A stretch of DNA of 64,000 bases from Saturnia japonica (taxonomy: Eukaryota; Arthropoda; Insecta; Lepidoptera; Saturniidae): contig CM065319.1 in assembly GCA_033032175.1 (NCBI GenBank), forward strand, positions 14,357,018 through 14,421,017, read 5' to 3'. Each line of letters begins with the position of its first letter. Positions within the stretch are counted from its first letter, which is position 1. Made by a program: the position numbers and the translations under genes. The notes below the pieces were generated by a model that made no database searches, had not been told where the DNA came from, and worked only from the letters and a program-made list of their open reading frames with translations. Shown piece by piece: positions 30,780 to 41,494 of this stretch.

Positions 30780-31490
30780 TAACGTTATCTGTGAAACTCG
30801 CAATAGACGACATTTTTTGATATTTTAAGAATAGGAAAGTAAGGATAACTGTGTGGACTCGCAACAAACGATCATTATTGGTGTTTGGAAGATAGCAAAA
30901 TAAAGTTATCTGTGGGACTCGCAGCAAACGACCTTTTTTGGTGTTTTAAAAATAGAAAAGTAAAGTTAGCAGTGGGACGCGCAGCAAACGACTTTTTTGG
31001 TGTTTTGAAAATTGAAAAGTAAAGTTAATAGTGGGACTCGCAGTAAACGATCTTTTTTAGTGTTTTGAAAATTGAAAAGTAAAGTTAATAGTGGGACTCG
31101 CAGTAAACGATCTTTTTTAGTGTTTTGAAAATAGAAAGATAAAGTTAACCATGGAACGGAGTTTTTGGCGAGATCATAAGGTGACATTTTGTGGTGTATA
31201 TTTCAAATTTATTATGTTAGTTGGGTAGTTGTGCATAAGTGAAGTAAATTATAAATATAAATTACGAGCATGCATTCTAAGATGTCACAAAAACTCCCTA
31301 GAAAGTTTTGACAAGAGAGCCACCATTGTCAGAAGACCACGCTTTGTATAATTATTAGAAAATTTAACGAAGACTTAAAAACATTGACACTGGCAAATGC
31401 TTTTTGAGCGGCAAACAACAAGACGAAGAAAAACCGCGGTACTCGCAGCAAACGACCTTTTTGGTGTTTTCATTATAGTTAGCAGTGGGT
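30780..31490. repeat. 60-bp tandem satellite, interrupted
   Basis: The unit contains GTGGGACTCGCAG(C/T)AAACGA, CTTTTTTGGTGTTTTGAAAA and AAAGTAAAGTTA. The CTCG anchor (CGCG in the fourth unit) falls at 30797, 30858, 30918, 30978, 31037 and 31097, so spacing is 59-61 bp. The 30978-31140 units are the most alike. The array breaks at 31158 and its pattern resumes at 31432-31490. Because 60 is divisible by 3, minus-strand frames carry a 20-residue repeat (NFQNTKKDRLLRVPLLTLLF). I take that as incidental. Confidence 0.85.
31158..31431 (+). mobile_element. Family A retroposon, copy 3, inside the satellite
   Basis: Starts GGAGTTTTTGGCGAGATC, includes CACAAAAACTCCCTAGAAAG and ends ACAAGACGAAGAA. Flanks aaccatggaac (31147-31157) and aaccgcggtac (31432-31442) look like an aged target duplication with three mismatches. 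Satellite sequence continues on both sides. Confidence 0.7.
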
Positions 31491-32380
31491 CTTCCGGGTG
31501 CACAATCGCAGTTCTCTGGGAACAGAAGGCCCTCCTCTATGTCTACTTAATCCACCAATAAGACTATAATTTAAATTCGTATTATTTGTTTAATACAATA
31601 AGTAGTCAGCTAACGTGTGACTTGCATTTTTTAAAATGAATATTGTTATTGGGAACAATAACATAATATTATTAGAGATAAGAAAATATATAGGTACAAC
31701 AATTATGAACTTTGTCATAAATATTCTTTAATGTAGTTGTTACCTTGGCTTACCGCACGCCTTAGTTTTAAGTCATATGTAAACTATTATCATTATATCT
31801 TACACTGGTGAACCGCCCCAGCTTCGCACGAGTGCAATTTACAAAGTGGTGGTGGTGGTTTTTAACATTATAATTAATGTTAAAAAATCATGATTTAGAG
31901 TTTATCGTTTTAGTATTGATAGTTCATAACTTCATAGGTACGAAATGTATGCTTAGCTAGTGACGCGCATTTCATTATAGGTGCAGAGTTCCAGCCTACC
32001 GTTTCGCTGCGAGTAAATTATTTATTTGTGCGTAATTTTGATTGTGTGATATCTTCTACAGTATTCATTTCAATGTTATAATGTAACGGACAATTTTCAT
32101 CTACATTAAATTAGTACTGAATTGGAGAATTTACTATTGTAAGAAATCTACTACTTTTAATTATTATGTTGAAGATATAAATGGTTATTATAAGTAAACT
32201 TTAGGAGATAGATATATGATATCGCGGATATTTCTTTAGGCTTTTTAAAGAACTACAATTTTTTTGTATATTACATTTATGTAGCTCTTAAGGTTTAGCC
32301 ATGTAAGCGCACTAAAAATGATTTATTAACAACTTCATTACAAAACATTGGATTTATCGACTATACAAAAACTTAATTGG
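31491..32380. other. Intergenic, nothing clearly recognised
   Basis: A degenerate GAACCGCCCCAGCTTCGC near 31810 resembles a Helitron-like 3' end. Otherwise AT-rich. Confidence 0.35.
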
Positions 32381-32639
32381 AATGTATTATATATGTATAG
32401 AAAACTTCCGTAAAAACTCTCTAAATGACAGTAAAAACCGTATAAATATCCGTTGTACGGTTTATAAAAGTAAGCGGACAAATATACAGACTCGAATAGC
32501 GACGTTTTTTTATACTATGTACCTATTGATGATAATAAAAATATTAAATTATATACTTTACGTAGATGTTTGTAGTAAATATCGTAAAACTTAACGACAT
32601 GTTTTATGTAGTTATAAATAATGAGAAACTATAAAATAT

Positions 32640-32950
32640 TACTAGCGGTCGCTCAAGAATCGAAATTCGACCAGCGAATTTTTAATCATAGACTATTTTC
32701 TGTTTGACATTTGCAGTATGAACCTAAACAATGAATATTATATCACTTGCTGTCACTTTTCATTGACTAACAATAAGAGTAATATAGTATTAGTAACAGA
32801 TATTATAGATAAATTTTAGCTTTCTGCACTCCTCCATATAAACTTTAACCATGCGAAATCTCAGACTTCCGTGCACGCAATACGTTTAAAAAGGGGTATA
32901 AAGTTTTTGCTTCGCGTATTTATTATAAATATATGAGCGACCAGGCTGTG
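32640..32950 (+). repeat. Repeat family F, uninterrupted copy
   Basis: Reverse-complement counterpart of 24400-25165 without the Helitron-like insert. The empty insertion point is between 32802 and 32803. Confidence 0.72.
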
Positions 32951-33084
32951 CTCGGTGTCTTTTAAACAAAACAAGAAAAACCTACTATTACCTATCTAGG
33001 TAAACTTGAAATGTAAATATTATCTAAATGCAAAGTTTTATTGAAATCGTTGGAGCCGTTTCCGAGAAACCAAATACATATATA

Positions 33085-33643
33085 CGGGTATTAGTAGACC
33101 GCACCCGAAAATGAAGACAGACGATAGTACTAATGACACCTTTGATGATGGGATGGAAAAAAAATTGATCCTGATAAAAAAAAATATCATATTATTTAAA
33201 CTTTTTATTAGCATTATTTACGCTCCATCGTGTTAGTACAGCTAAATGAAACGATAATTTCATGAAAAATACATTACTTTACTGAAAAAAAAAACCAGCG
33301 ATGAAACACAAAATCAAAAACAGCTGATGCTCGGATCAACGAACGCCCGGGCGCAGCGTCAATCTTGCGCTGCACGCAACTAACAATCAAATAAATACTT
33401 ATTTACAACATTTGTCTAAATAACTAACTTATCTACTTTGCCACTGTACTAGTCTTTACCTAGCCACTTTCTTTCGAATTCACCGGTTGAATAAGCTAAG
33501 TACCGGGTTCGATTCCCCGCTTATGAAAAAAATACTTGAATGAAATTTTAAAAAGGATAGATTCATGCTTTTTAATCCGTCGTGTAATTATGTTTATTAC
33601 TCTGATGTATTCAGTTATGTACGATCTACTCAGATCAGTTCAA
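33085..33643. repeat. Left terminal inverted arm
   Basis: Contains GTAGACCGCACCCGAAAATG, TTTATTAGCATTATTTACGC, TTTGCCACTGTACTAGTCTT, CCGGGTTCGATTCCCCGC and ATGTATTCAGTTATGTA. Each has an inverted counterpart in the right arm. It retains the empty target (AAAGGATAGATTC) of the LTR insertion. Confidence 0.8.
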
Positions 33644-33843
33644 AAATAAGTTATAAAAAAAAAATTGGTATGAAACAGCTTACCGATCTAAATCCTCCGT
33701 GGCCTTATGAGATGCGGCTCAAATTGTGCCCCATTCATTTCGAGGCAGATTTGAGCTCGGCGTTGCGTCTCCTTATGCAGTCGGGGCATCATCGTGGGGT
33801 CTTCGACACAGACCGCATTTGGTTAGCACTATCACACTCACGA

Positions 33844-34311
33844 TTAAAAACCTTGTTGCTGGTATAATAACCAACGGCAGAAAACTCGCCGGCGGTCGTG
33901 TTCGCCGGGTACCAAAGCTTGCACTTTGTGCACTTTGTATGGCCGCATTCGGTTACGCTTTAACACCTTATGAACTGTCCAGTACGACACACTTGTTCCA
34001 TTCCGACACCTTAACAATTTAGCAATACTTCGTGTACCTAAGTTCGGATACCGGCGAACGACATCTAAAATGCGCTCCTCGGCCTGAACTGCCACTTGAC
34101 TTCCACCTCCTGTCGCTACTGGAGCAATGGGTCGATTTTCCAACACTCGCTGAAATGCTGCTGTTATCAGACGAGAGTCAGCCGGATGTCGAGCTGTCGG
34201 GAATCTCTCTCGGTAAATTCGCAATGCACGCGAAGCATTCCTGCGAGCTTCTCCAAGGCACATTAACATGTTACCGTATTCACGAGCACTATAAACGTAC
34301 GCGTTAGGCAT
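33844..34311 (-). pseudogene. Transposase N-terminal part, mariner-type, internally deleted
   Basis: On the minus strand an ATG at 34311 opens MPNAYVYSAREYGNMLMCLG, then a helix-turn-helix-rich region (RNASRALRIYRERFP, NLGTRSIAKLLRCRN, VSYWTVHKVLKRNRMRPYKV) and HDRRRVFCRWLLYQQ before a stop. This is the paired DNA-binding half found in mariner-like transposases. The catalytic DDE half is missing. A tail reading AQICLEMNGAQFEPHL, typical of a mariner C-terminus, follows at about 33700-33760. The protein cannot transpose. An upstream extension of the frame (to 34401) is hydrophobic and probably not translated. Confidence 0.75.
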
Positions 34312-35299
34312 TATTAAAACAGAACAATAATAAAAACAACACAAACTTAACAAGATACACAAAATGTAACAATAAAATATTAACAAGAATTTAAATATCA
34401 ATACGATTGAACGAATATTTGTCGCTCATGCGCGCATGAAAGTCTAAATGAAACTGTCTCAAAAACTAAAAATACTAAATTTAATAATCAATCCCGCCAA
34501 AACAAACCGCTCCTTTGGCGGTGAGCCGCGGCCGCCGTTGACGGCACTTTGTACATTTCCACAGATCTATAAAGCGTTAGACATTCCCAACTTTTATTTT
34601 ATAAGCTTAGCTGTTATTTATAAAAACTATTTAATCTTTTTATCTTTGATTTTATACAAGAAAATAAAAATGAAATGGTACAGAATAATTTAATAGTTGA
34701 AATTAATTGCAATTACGATAGTCAATTAATCTATCAGAATGAATTTAAAATAGAATTCTTATACTTTATGTTAACACACTTCCGTTTTTAGTCCGGCCAA
34801 TACTTTAATTTGAAAACAGGTAGGTACTTACAAAAATTACTTGCAAGTTTTATCGTGAACGCCGGCGCCGCCTCTAATTCTTTTATGTCGCTTGCAAATT
34901 TAGTACCTACACCAGCAGGCCGCGGCCGCGGCCACGTGCCAGTGCTGTGTTGGCGCGCTGGCACGGGGAGAGCGCGGTGACGCGGTGTCACCGCCGGTGT
35001 GTGTGTAAAATGAACGACTAAAATGAGCGAAAGTACGAAAAACCTAAAGTGTAGTGCTGTAATAATTCATAATGCATTGTTTTGTACAGAGTTAGATAGA
35101 AAAAATGAGGAAAATTTTACGGTGTGTATTTCTGAATCTTACAAAACAAAACACAGTAGTGACAATAATTAATTTAGTATGTGCAGATTCTACGTCACAA
35201 GGTTCCTTTAGAATTGACATTCCAACTTCGTCATTGCGTACTTTGGAGTAGAATCGAACCCGGCACTTAGCTATCTCAACGCCTGGCCCAAATCAGTAC
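34312..35299. other. Interior of the long-arm transposon, no gene
   Basis: Contains GC-rich islets at 34500-34545 and 34855-35000 (CCGCGGCCGCGGCCACGTG) but no convincing coding frame. A tRNA-like box GGGTTCGATTC read on the minus strand lies near 35250. Confidence 0.45.
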
Positions 35300-36433
35300 T
35301 GAACTGATCTGACACATAACTGAATACATCAGAATACTACTAAACATAGACGATGGATTAAAAATCTTGACTCTACCTATTGTGAATAAAAAGACGTCCA
35401 CAATATTTTAATGTGTGCTAAATTAATAGCGCTTGTTTTATTCTTGTTTCTTACAAAGTTACAGTAGTTCGTAGTAACAATGTGGTTTCTTAATAACGTT
35501 CTTGATTGTAGTTTGCTTGGTGATTCGCTGCTTGCTGTTGTTGTAGTGTTTCTCGAACTGATCCTAGTACTGCCGCCCTCTCCGCTATATTTAACCTCGC
35601 CCTTTGCCTCGCAACCGGTAGTGCGATGGATTCCGTGCGGGGCGTCGCTCAGCCAATGAGCGCGCACGCCCTGTGTGCGCGCTCTCGGCAGTACCATGAG
35701 TCACCATGCCAGATGTTCCGAGTCTGGCATGGTTCATCCTTACAACTAGTGAAATTTATACATTTAAACTTACAACTAGCTATATACTTATTCTAATCGT
35801 TTTAAAATACACATATTCAGTTCATATTATTATATCTATTCCTATCACGTATTTATAAACCTTATTCCTAACACGTATTATTTCATTTATTTGTTCATTC
35901 TATACTATTAGACTATCGTTATTCGCTCGCCCCGCTCGCTGTCCGCAACACTACCCTTGCTAAAATTTAATTGAAGTTTTTTTTAATTAGTGGGATATCG
36001 AACTCGGTTTTTTGATCGGATTGAAAGCGGCTAGGTAGAGACTAGCACAGTGGCAAAGTAGTATTTAGACAATATTGTAAATTAGTATTTGTGCAATCGC
36101 CAGCTGCGGGCCGCGCGAGAATGGCACCGCGCCGCGCTCGCGCTGGACTGGCGCCGCGACGCGCCGCGCCTGCGCGTTATTTGACCCGAGCAATCAGCTG
36201 TATTTAATTTGGTGTTCATTGCTGTTTTTTTTTTAGTAAAGTATTGTATTTGTTTGTAAAATTCTCGTTTCATTAAGTTGTACTAACATGATGGAGCGTA
36301 AATAATGCTAATAAAAAGTTTAAATAATATGATTTTTTTTTTATCAGGATCAATTTTTTTCCGTCCCATCATCAAAGTTGTCATTAGTACTATCGTCTGT
36401 CTTCATTTTCGGGAGCGGTCTACTAATACCCTG
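35300..36433. repeat. Right terminal inverted arm, carrying a solo LTR
   Basis: Inverted counterpart of the left arm, enlarged by the 573-bp LTR. Its middle (about 36100-36180) is far more GC-rich (CGCGCCGCGCTCGCGCTGG) than the same place in the left arm. Confidence 0.78.
35378..35950 (-). mobile_element. Solo LTR of an LTR retrotransposon
   Basis: On the minus strand it starts TGTTGCGGACAGCGAGCG and ends TTTTTATTCACAATA. A 5-bp duplication ctacc flanks it (35373-35377 and 35951-35955). Inside are a palindrome (CATGCCAGA...TCTGGCATG), a CCAAT box beside GCGC runs, a TTAAATATAGC box and AATAAAA, as expected for U3-R-U5. The homologous site in the left transposon arm lacks the insertion. The 3' end in ATA instead of CA is unusual. 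The family is unassigned; the 5-bp duplication fits Bel/Pao or copia types. Confidence 0.72.
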
Positions 36434-36435
36434 TA

Positions 36436-37483
36436 TAAGAATTGCTCACTAAATATAATAAGATGATGATGATGGTCATATCATCTAAATATGAAGGAAG
36501 CAAAAGAAGCATCAAAGGATAAGAAAAGCTGATGCTGGTTCTTATTCAGTTTAGTTGAGAAATAGCGTGATGTATAGATTTTTTTTAAGTAGTACGGCAA
36601 ATTGACGAACCTGTGTCTGATGGTAACCACAATACAATCCAAAAAGAACAGCGACTACCGAGAGACCACGATCCATCGACGGTCATCGTTATCATGCTAA
36701 ATACGATAAAGCAAAAGAGAGTCCCTGCGACGGCTTCGTCACCATTTACATTTGCAATGCAATGTGTTGCCGGTGGATTTAGATTTATCGGTGGTCACCG
36801 TTGTTTCGATAGTACTGTACTTACCATCAGGGACAGTATCGTCAATGTGCCGAGCTATTGTTAAAATTCTACAAAATTATCTAAAAAAAATTACTTTTTA
36901 ATGAATCGATTTAAAAAAAAGTAGGAGGTTTTCAATTCGATTCTACATATATGTCAGAGAATCGCGTCTATATGATTATTTAATCGAAGAAAACATGTGT
37001 CACAATAACGAGATAATGTTTTCTGAAGTATTCAAAAATACGTTGTAATGATTCGGGTTCGTGTGTGGAGGGAAAATGAGATGTACAGACCTATTTTCAA
37101 CATACCTTTTAATAACGGACAATAAATATTATTATGGTCTATAAAGCATTACCGAGACCACTAGAGTTTCGACATACGACTATAATAATTAGCCTTATTC
37201 TAATATTTAAAAGTATAACATAAAATGCAATCACAATCACTAACGATGATCGCCCCAAGGGCATCTATGAATAGGACCTGGTGCCTGTTCTTAGTAAGGT
37301 AGTTCCAAATATGAGAAGTGAAGGTGAGCTTAATGCCGATAGAGGGGGTGAAGTTATCCCGTAAATTGACCAGGGAAGCCCTTATCCCCAAAGGTGATGA
37401 GCGTTTCCGTAAACTGCAACAAAATTTACGTCCTTTATATAATCCCAAAAATATAATTCATTTATAATGTAAATTATTTGTAA
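36436..37483. other. Intergenic between the two DNA transposons
   Basis: A family B fragment lies at about 36898-36980 (CGATTTAAAAAAAAGTAGGA). The ACCACGATCCATCGACGGT motif near 36665 also occurs near 30585. No exon was identified. Confidence 0.4.
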
Positions 37484-37485
37484 TA

Positions 37486-38676
37486 CAAGGTGTCCAGAAA
37501 GGGTATCGGGTATTTGTAAGTTCAATGAAACAAAAATTATTTGTATCCAATAAAAAAGTTTATTGTTTATTATTAGCATATGAATTGGAGAATTATTTGG
37601 AAAAGATGATGTTATCCAAATGATGACCGTTACGTTGCTGGCACTCTTCTAAACGGAAACGAAGATTGGCGATAACACGTTGACACATAGCTATCGATAT
37701 TGCTGCCATTTCTGACCTGATGTTTTGCTTTAACTGGGTTAGATTCGTCGGATTGTTTTGATAAACCTTACTTTTAATGTATCCCCATGCAAAATAGTCA
37801 AGCGGGATAAGGTCGGGGCTTCTGGGAGGCCAGTTGATGTTACCCCTTCGCGAAATGACTTTATTAGGGAATAATTTCGCAACATTTCGCAATAACGGTC
37901 ACTATTCACATTAATTGCTCGGCCTCGTTGATCTTCATGAAAATAAGGACCAATTATGCCTTTAGCAAACATAGCGGCCCAAACAACGACCTTTGGGCTA
38001 TGCAGGGGTCGTTCATGCTTTCGTCTCGGATTCTCCACTGCCCAGTACCGACAATTCTGCTTATTAACATGACCATTCAGGTGAAAATTTGCTTCGTCAC
38101 TGAACAGTATGTTGTTAAAGTTGTTAAATCGCTGCAGCATTTCGTTCGCAAAATTCAGTCGATTAGCATAGTTCGTATCCTTCAATTCTTGAACCAATTG
38201 AATTTTATAGGCTTTTAGATGTAAGTCTTTCTTTAAAATCGAATGTAAAGACGATTTTTTGATGTTCAGCGCTTGGCTTCGCTTTCGGATGGATAAAGAC
38301 GGATTTTGACGAACCGACGCCTCAACTTCTTCAATTGTTTCTTCATCGCGAACTGAACGAGGACGACCAGAGTTTTGAATTTTAACTGTCGCACCTGTAT
38401 TCTCGAACATCCTGATCCATTTCCTAATGCTATCGTCACTTGGCGCGTGGCGTGTACGATATTCCGCACGATAGAGACGTTGAGCAGTCACTATTGAATC
38501 ACCATTACGATAATACGCTCGTACGCAAAATGCGCGATGCATCCCCGAGTACTGTTCCATCGTGACTAAAACTCCACAAAATGGCGGACGCCACGAACCC
38601 CTCCCCGCACCCTTTAGACGCCCCGTTTCGAATATGGCGCGAAAACAAATACCCGATACCCTTTCTGGACACCTTG
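37486..38676 (-). mobile_element. Tc1/mariner-superfamily transposon with perfect 32-bp inverted ends
   Basis: The inverted repeats at 37486-37517 and 38645-38676 are exact (CAAGGTGTCCAGAAAGGG onward) and bounded by TA on both sides (37484-37485, 38677-38678). The element is 1191 bp and contains one disrupted transposase gene. The perfect ends suggest it is young or was recently mobilised in trans. Confidence 0.92.
37593..38560 (-). pseudogene. Transposase of the IS630-Tc1-mariner superfamily, internally deleted
   Basis: The N-terminal part (ATG at 38560; MEQYSGMHRAFCVRAYYRNG) holds two helix-turn-helix regions (RMFENTGATVKIQNSGRPRS, SIRKRSQALNIKKSSLHSIL) and the first catalytic Asp in ILFSDEANFHLNG, ending at VNSDRYCEMLRNY. 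A frame change then leads to the C-terminal part (37892-37593; LFPNKVISRRGNINWPPR, SPDLIPLDYFAWGYIKSKVY) with the third catalytic Asp. The segment that should contain the second catalytic Asp (QDGA-type motif) is missing between them, near 37880. The enzyme is dead. The two parts otherwise lack stops, so decay is recent. Confidence 0.88.
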
Positions 38677-38678
38677 TA

Positions 38679-39345
38679 CTATCACTTACTTCGGGTCGCC
38701 CGCAATTTTCAATTAAATTTCATAGTTTCTGATCAAAGAACACGATTAACCTACGATAACATTCTTTTTTTTTTCACACACAGTAGGTAGGTACCGTGAA
38801 TGTTTTCCTATTCAGCGGAATACCGCCATCTCTCGGTGTCATTTAATATACGTTCATGACAACGTGGAAAATAAAATAACTGAAAAGCATGTAGAGACGC
38901 CGCGCGCTAGCAACAGTAATCGTGCACTGTGGCCCAGGAGCTGCATAAGCAGACAACGACTTGCTTGAAGGATGGTTCTTGCTGCAGTCGCATCGCAACG
39001 TGAAGACCGTTAATATTAGGTCAAGATTGTTCAAGGCAACTCACGAGGCAGAACCTGATGAGAATATAATTCTTGCTGGAGCTTGTCGGATTATTAGGAT
39101 GATCAAAATCAGTTATCAGGTCACTTACGGACATTGATAACATAAGACATGCGAGGGAGGTTGGAGGCCATTTGGGGCAACCCCAAAATAAACAGACATT
39201 ATACACATTTGGGTTGTCGGACCGTGCGCATCTCTGCTGCGCTTGCACTTAAGCCTGTTTGCTCCCACAAGATCTGTGATTCTGTAATTAAGATATCAAG
39301 GAAAATCCTGATACCTCTTTCTTCGTTATATACTATGCATTTTCA
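38679..39345. other. Intergenic, nothing recognised
   Basis: Several short frames on both strands but no splice-bounded exon and no family match. Confidence 0.4.
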
Positions 39346-39349
39346 GCCA

Positions 39350-39530
39350 TAACTTCTTTGTTTGTGAACCGATTTAGATGATTCTTTTTCGTTGGAAAGA
39401 GGATACCTCAAGGATGTTCCCATTTTAATTTCATTATCATTGGACCCTCGACTTCGACAGGGAACTCCTCAAAATCTTCGAAGTCGGTTTTTTTAGGTTT
39501 TTGTTAAAAATTGTCTTGTCAACTCAACGG
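39350..39530 (+). repeat. Interspersed repeat family B
   Basis: TAACTTCTTTGTTTGTGAAC, GGATACCTCAAGGATG and GTTAAAAATTGTCTTG occur in the usual order. Confidence 0.58.
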
Positions 39531-41050
39531 ATTTAATTAAATTGTTTGCATAACTTATAACAACAAAAGTTTTGTTTGTTGTCACGTTTTATAAAATCAC
39601 TGAACGTTATTGTGAAGTTAAATTAGTTCACGCCTCAGGTCAAAGTCAGTCAATTCGAACTTAATATATTACGTTTAGGAGGGCGCGTACTTGTAAATGT
39701 ATACATATAATTTTGAGTACCACCTTTTTTTAACTTGTCTCTGGTACCACTAATGCGAGGTCACGGTCGACGGAGATATACAATAGCAAAATATTTTTTT
39801 AAATGAATTATTACATTTATCACATAAAAACGAGTGTAAATATTATATTACATATACCTGTAAAGGTAAAATTTGATGATTTTACATATTTACTAACTAA
39901 AACTACGGTTGTAGTCTTCTGGTAAATATTAAGCATACGTGCTAAAAGGAAAGGACACTTTCATAAATAACTTTAGTATTGAATATAAATAGTTAAAATG
40001 GTTTTAATTAATATCTAAATACATTATCAAACCATCACAGAAGATTCTGGGATTTTTAGCAATTCGAGAGCTGAGTTATAAGATATTTCGTAAAACTGAG
40101 AAAGAGAAGCCAGAGTGTCGCTGTGTATATAAAGTGTGTACGTTTACAGGTTTGCTTTAAAATTGGCTGTTTTACCGTAAAAACGATACAAGTAAAAGCA
40201 TTATGATCGTAAATAAATTTTACCTTAAAAAAGCTCTATTTTTTATATCGATTCTTATATTTTTTGGGGTTTTCTTTTTATCATTATTCTGGTAAAGTAA
40301 CGCCAATGTGATGTAATATAGTAATGATATTATAAAAAGTCTACGATTCCGAAAAAAAAGATAACTATTAAATCAATTTGTTAGCATTCATCTATTTTAA
40401 GATTTACTACGCATTTTTATTATATGGTATATCGTTTAAGCTCATTTACATAAATAGATTATCAATAACTTTTATTTATCCCTCGACTTTTCTTTAGTTT
40501 TGTCATAGTTTATATTGTGAGTTGTGTTGATATTTTTTACATTAACATGAAAATTTACTATTTCGGAGCCGATATTTAGCGATTTCTGCTAATGCCTTGT
40601 TGTTCTGAAATAGGTGATTAGGGGCTGGTTCTTTGGGTATGTGTATATTGTAATGTATGAGAAACTCATACAAACCTTCCAATAAGTGTTAGCAAAATAG
40701 CCTACTTTAAAAATAGTCGAACCTAATTAATATATAACTTTAAAAGTTTTCCATCACAGCCCATTTACAAGGCAGATTCCGTTCGTATTCAACGTGGGCC
40801 ATTCAACTGTTAAGAAGGAAACGAGTAATCTACCGTCAGTCAATCCATTGTACCGTAGCGTTCTTATATTGTCAGTTATTACATGACCATGTTCGGATGT
40901 CTTCTGATCTCTGATTGCGAAATTGGTTCCTGGTTTCTAGCACAAAACTAACAGAGGAAATCATAAAAAAATCACGCAATATTGCCTACGCTACTTTTCA
41001 ATTAGGTGGATAGAGTATTATTATAAATCTCTAATACGGCGACGAATATA
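39531..41050. other. Intergenic, nothing recognised
   Basis: AT-rich, no exon or complete repeat. Confidence 0.4.
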
Positions 41051-41054
41051 ATCT

Positions 41055-41384
41055 TCACGTGCGAGTAAACAACGTGACCGGTTCGACATTATCATCATTA
41101 TCCTCGCTATCTTCATTCGTGGTCACTGTGTCACAGGTCTTGTGGGCATCATCCCTCCTATGGCCACTCCGAACCTCGCCTCTCTGACCAAACTGGAACT
41201 GATGCAAGCGTCCACCCGGATCGGTAGCTCGAGATAGAGAATGACCCCCGCAGGGTCCAGACTCCCGACACAGTAGGTAGGTTCCATCCATCCAGCAAGA
41301 TTGTCTCTCTGTTCGGATTCCGACGTAGTAGGTTGCACCAAGCAATACCAGGACACAAGATGTCTTCACGTTACGACAGTTCAA
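41055..41384 (-). CDS. Unidentified open frame, doubtful
   Basis: A 109-codon frame starts MNCRNVKTSCVLVLLGATYY, which could pass as a signal peptide. It continues with Cys-containing (SCWMDGTYLLCRESGPC) and then acidic sequence (TTNEDSEDNDDNVE). GC content is higher than around it. A second frame over the same bases is also open, which points to compositional openness or an old mobile-element piece. I do not recognise the product. Confidence 0.2.
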   Translation of the reverse strand: MNCRNVKTSCVLVLLGATYYVGIRTERQSCWMDGTYLLCRESGPCGGHSLSRATDPGGRLHQFQFGQRGEVRSGHRRDDAHKTCDTVTTNEDSEDNDDNVEPVTLFTRT

Positions 41385-41404
41385 GCGACACTATATCAGC
41401 GTGC

Positions 41405-41482
41405 TTTTTTTTAGAACTGACTATACTGCTATCCTTAGGGACCCTGAAGCCGCTGCGGCTTTTACAGCTTCACCGAACTTGA
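41405..41482 (-). mobile_element. 78-bp Jockey-like LINE tail with 12-bp target duplication
   Basis: On the minus strand it reads AAGTTCGGTGAAGCTGTAAA, CCGCAGCGGCTTCAGGG and TAGTCAGTTC plus an A tract, matching the end of 8327-9496. atatcagcgtgc is repeated at 41393-41404 and 41483-41494. One of the shortest LINE insertions that can still be proved. Confidence 0.85.
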
Positions 41483-41494
41483 ATATCAGCGTGC

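Larger units (their letters stand above)
33085..36433 (-). mobile_element. Tc1/mariner-type transposon with ~557-bp inverted arms
   Basis: Outer ends match as TA-C(A)GGGTATTAGTAG with TA at 33083-33084 and 36434-36435. Homology of the inverted arms continues inward for about 559 bp on the left and about 556 bp on the right once a solo LTR is discounted. Between them lies a broken minus-strand transposase. Without the LTR and its duplication the element would be about 2.77 kb. Inverted repeats this long are unusual for this superfamily. Confidence 0.8.

Noticed and set aside
30780..31490. CRISPR-like or protein-coding repeat array
   Set aside because: Units are contiguous without unique spacers, and the minus-strand 20-residue repeats follow simply from the 60-bp unit length. 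It is a tandem satellite.
33844..34401. A membrane protein with a hydrophobic N-terminus
   Set aside because: The hydrophobic part lies upstream of the natural transposase start (34311) and is AT-rich leader sequence read in frame.
41055..41384. A secreted cysteine-containing protein gene
   Set aside because: Kept only as a low-confidence entry: overlapping frames are also open, no splice sites or promoter support it, and no family is recognised.
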